NCBI GenBank assembly: GCA_027346035.1
Contig: DAIESZ010000118.1
Coordinates: 1-5,241, forward strand
Source: Propionibacteriaceae bacterium
GTDB lineage: Bacteria; Actinomycetota; Actinomycetes; Propionibacteriales; Propionibacteriaceae
DNA: 5,241 bases
Direction of reading: 5' to 3'
Shown piece by piece: positions 5,187 to 5,241 of the stretch; the stretch's first letter is position 1, and every line of letters begins with the position of its first letter. A program made the position numbers and the translations under genes. The notes beneath the pieces were generated by a model that searched no databases, was not told the origin of the DNA, and was given only the letters and a program-made list of their open reading frames with translations.

Positions 5187-5241
5187 GCCCAGCGGGTGAC
5201 GCTCACCAGGCCGAGCACCTCGGAGAGTTCGGCGGGAGTGT
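5102..5241 (-). CDS. Possible 3' end of a further minus-strand gene, running off the window
   Basis: On the minus strand, the frame read from 5239 downward gives a protein-like stretch at the edge (TPAELSEVLGLVSVTRW, with GC-rich third positions) and stays open to a TAG at 5102-5104. That would make a convergent gene overlapping the last 85 bp of the M20 gene. The residues in the overlap are Ser-rich and look like shadow sequence. A second minus frame ends at a TGA at 5203-5205, just after the M20 stop, but its residues (LPPNSPRCSAW) look less natural. Only about 45 codons are visible, so no family can be named. Confidence 0.22.
   Translation of the reverse strand, partial: TPAELSEVLGLVSVTRWAQPTRSARQASSASSSDPSAITSSSKTA
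5195..5207. terminator. Weak hairpin after the M20 gene
   Basis: GGTGA (5195-5199) and TCACC (5203-5207) pair perfectly around CGC, eight bases after the M20 stop. A second tiny stem, GGGC/GCCC (5180-5183 and 5187-5190), overlaps the stop codon. A five-base-pair stem with no T-tract is modest support for a terminator. Confidence 0.25.

Overview
This is an actinobacterial chromosomal window. It is strongly GC-rich (roughly 70 % by eye), with G or C in most third codon positions, purine-rich ribosome binding sites (GGAGG, GGAAGGA, GGGAGGA) and -10 elements of the TAnnnT type (TAGGCT, TAGGGT). The gene content would fit a Pseudonocardiaceae-like genome, but that placement is an impression rather than a proof. 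I see no RNA genes, CRISPR array, insertion sequence, integrase or phage gene.

Layout. 1-504: a small single-pass membrane protein with a basic, proline-rich cytoplasmic head and a disordered Gly/Gln/Ser tail. 505-950: a non-coding stretch of about 446 bp with a strong stem-loop at its left end and several short palindromes nearer the next gene. 951-1772: a CPBP (CAAX/Abi-type) intramembrane protease with all three family motifs. 1773-1886: a convergent gap with a perfect hairpin. 1887-3203 (minus strand): a full-length DUF1015 protein. 3204-3315: a divergent promoter region with overlapping -10 elements on the two strands and a structured leader. 3316-3873: a DUF4031 protein with an unexplained C-terminal half. 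3874-3965: a stem-loop followed at once by a TAGGGT -10 element. 3966-5186: an M20D-type metal-dependent amidohydrolase with intact metal ligands. 5187-5241: a short tail that may hold the 3' end of a further minus-strand gene.

How the genes relate. Each gene appears to be its own transcription unit. Hairpins lie in all the gaps except the divergent one, and a separate promoter candidate stands before the M20 gene. I see no shared pathway. The only tight regulatory link supported by sequence is the divergent DUF1015/DUF4031 pair, which may use one bidirectional promoter. Most of the window looks ordinary. The points most worth a second look are that symmetric promoter, the DUF4031 C-terminal extension, and the palindrome-rich region before the CPBP protease.
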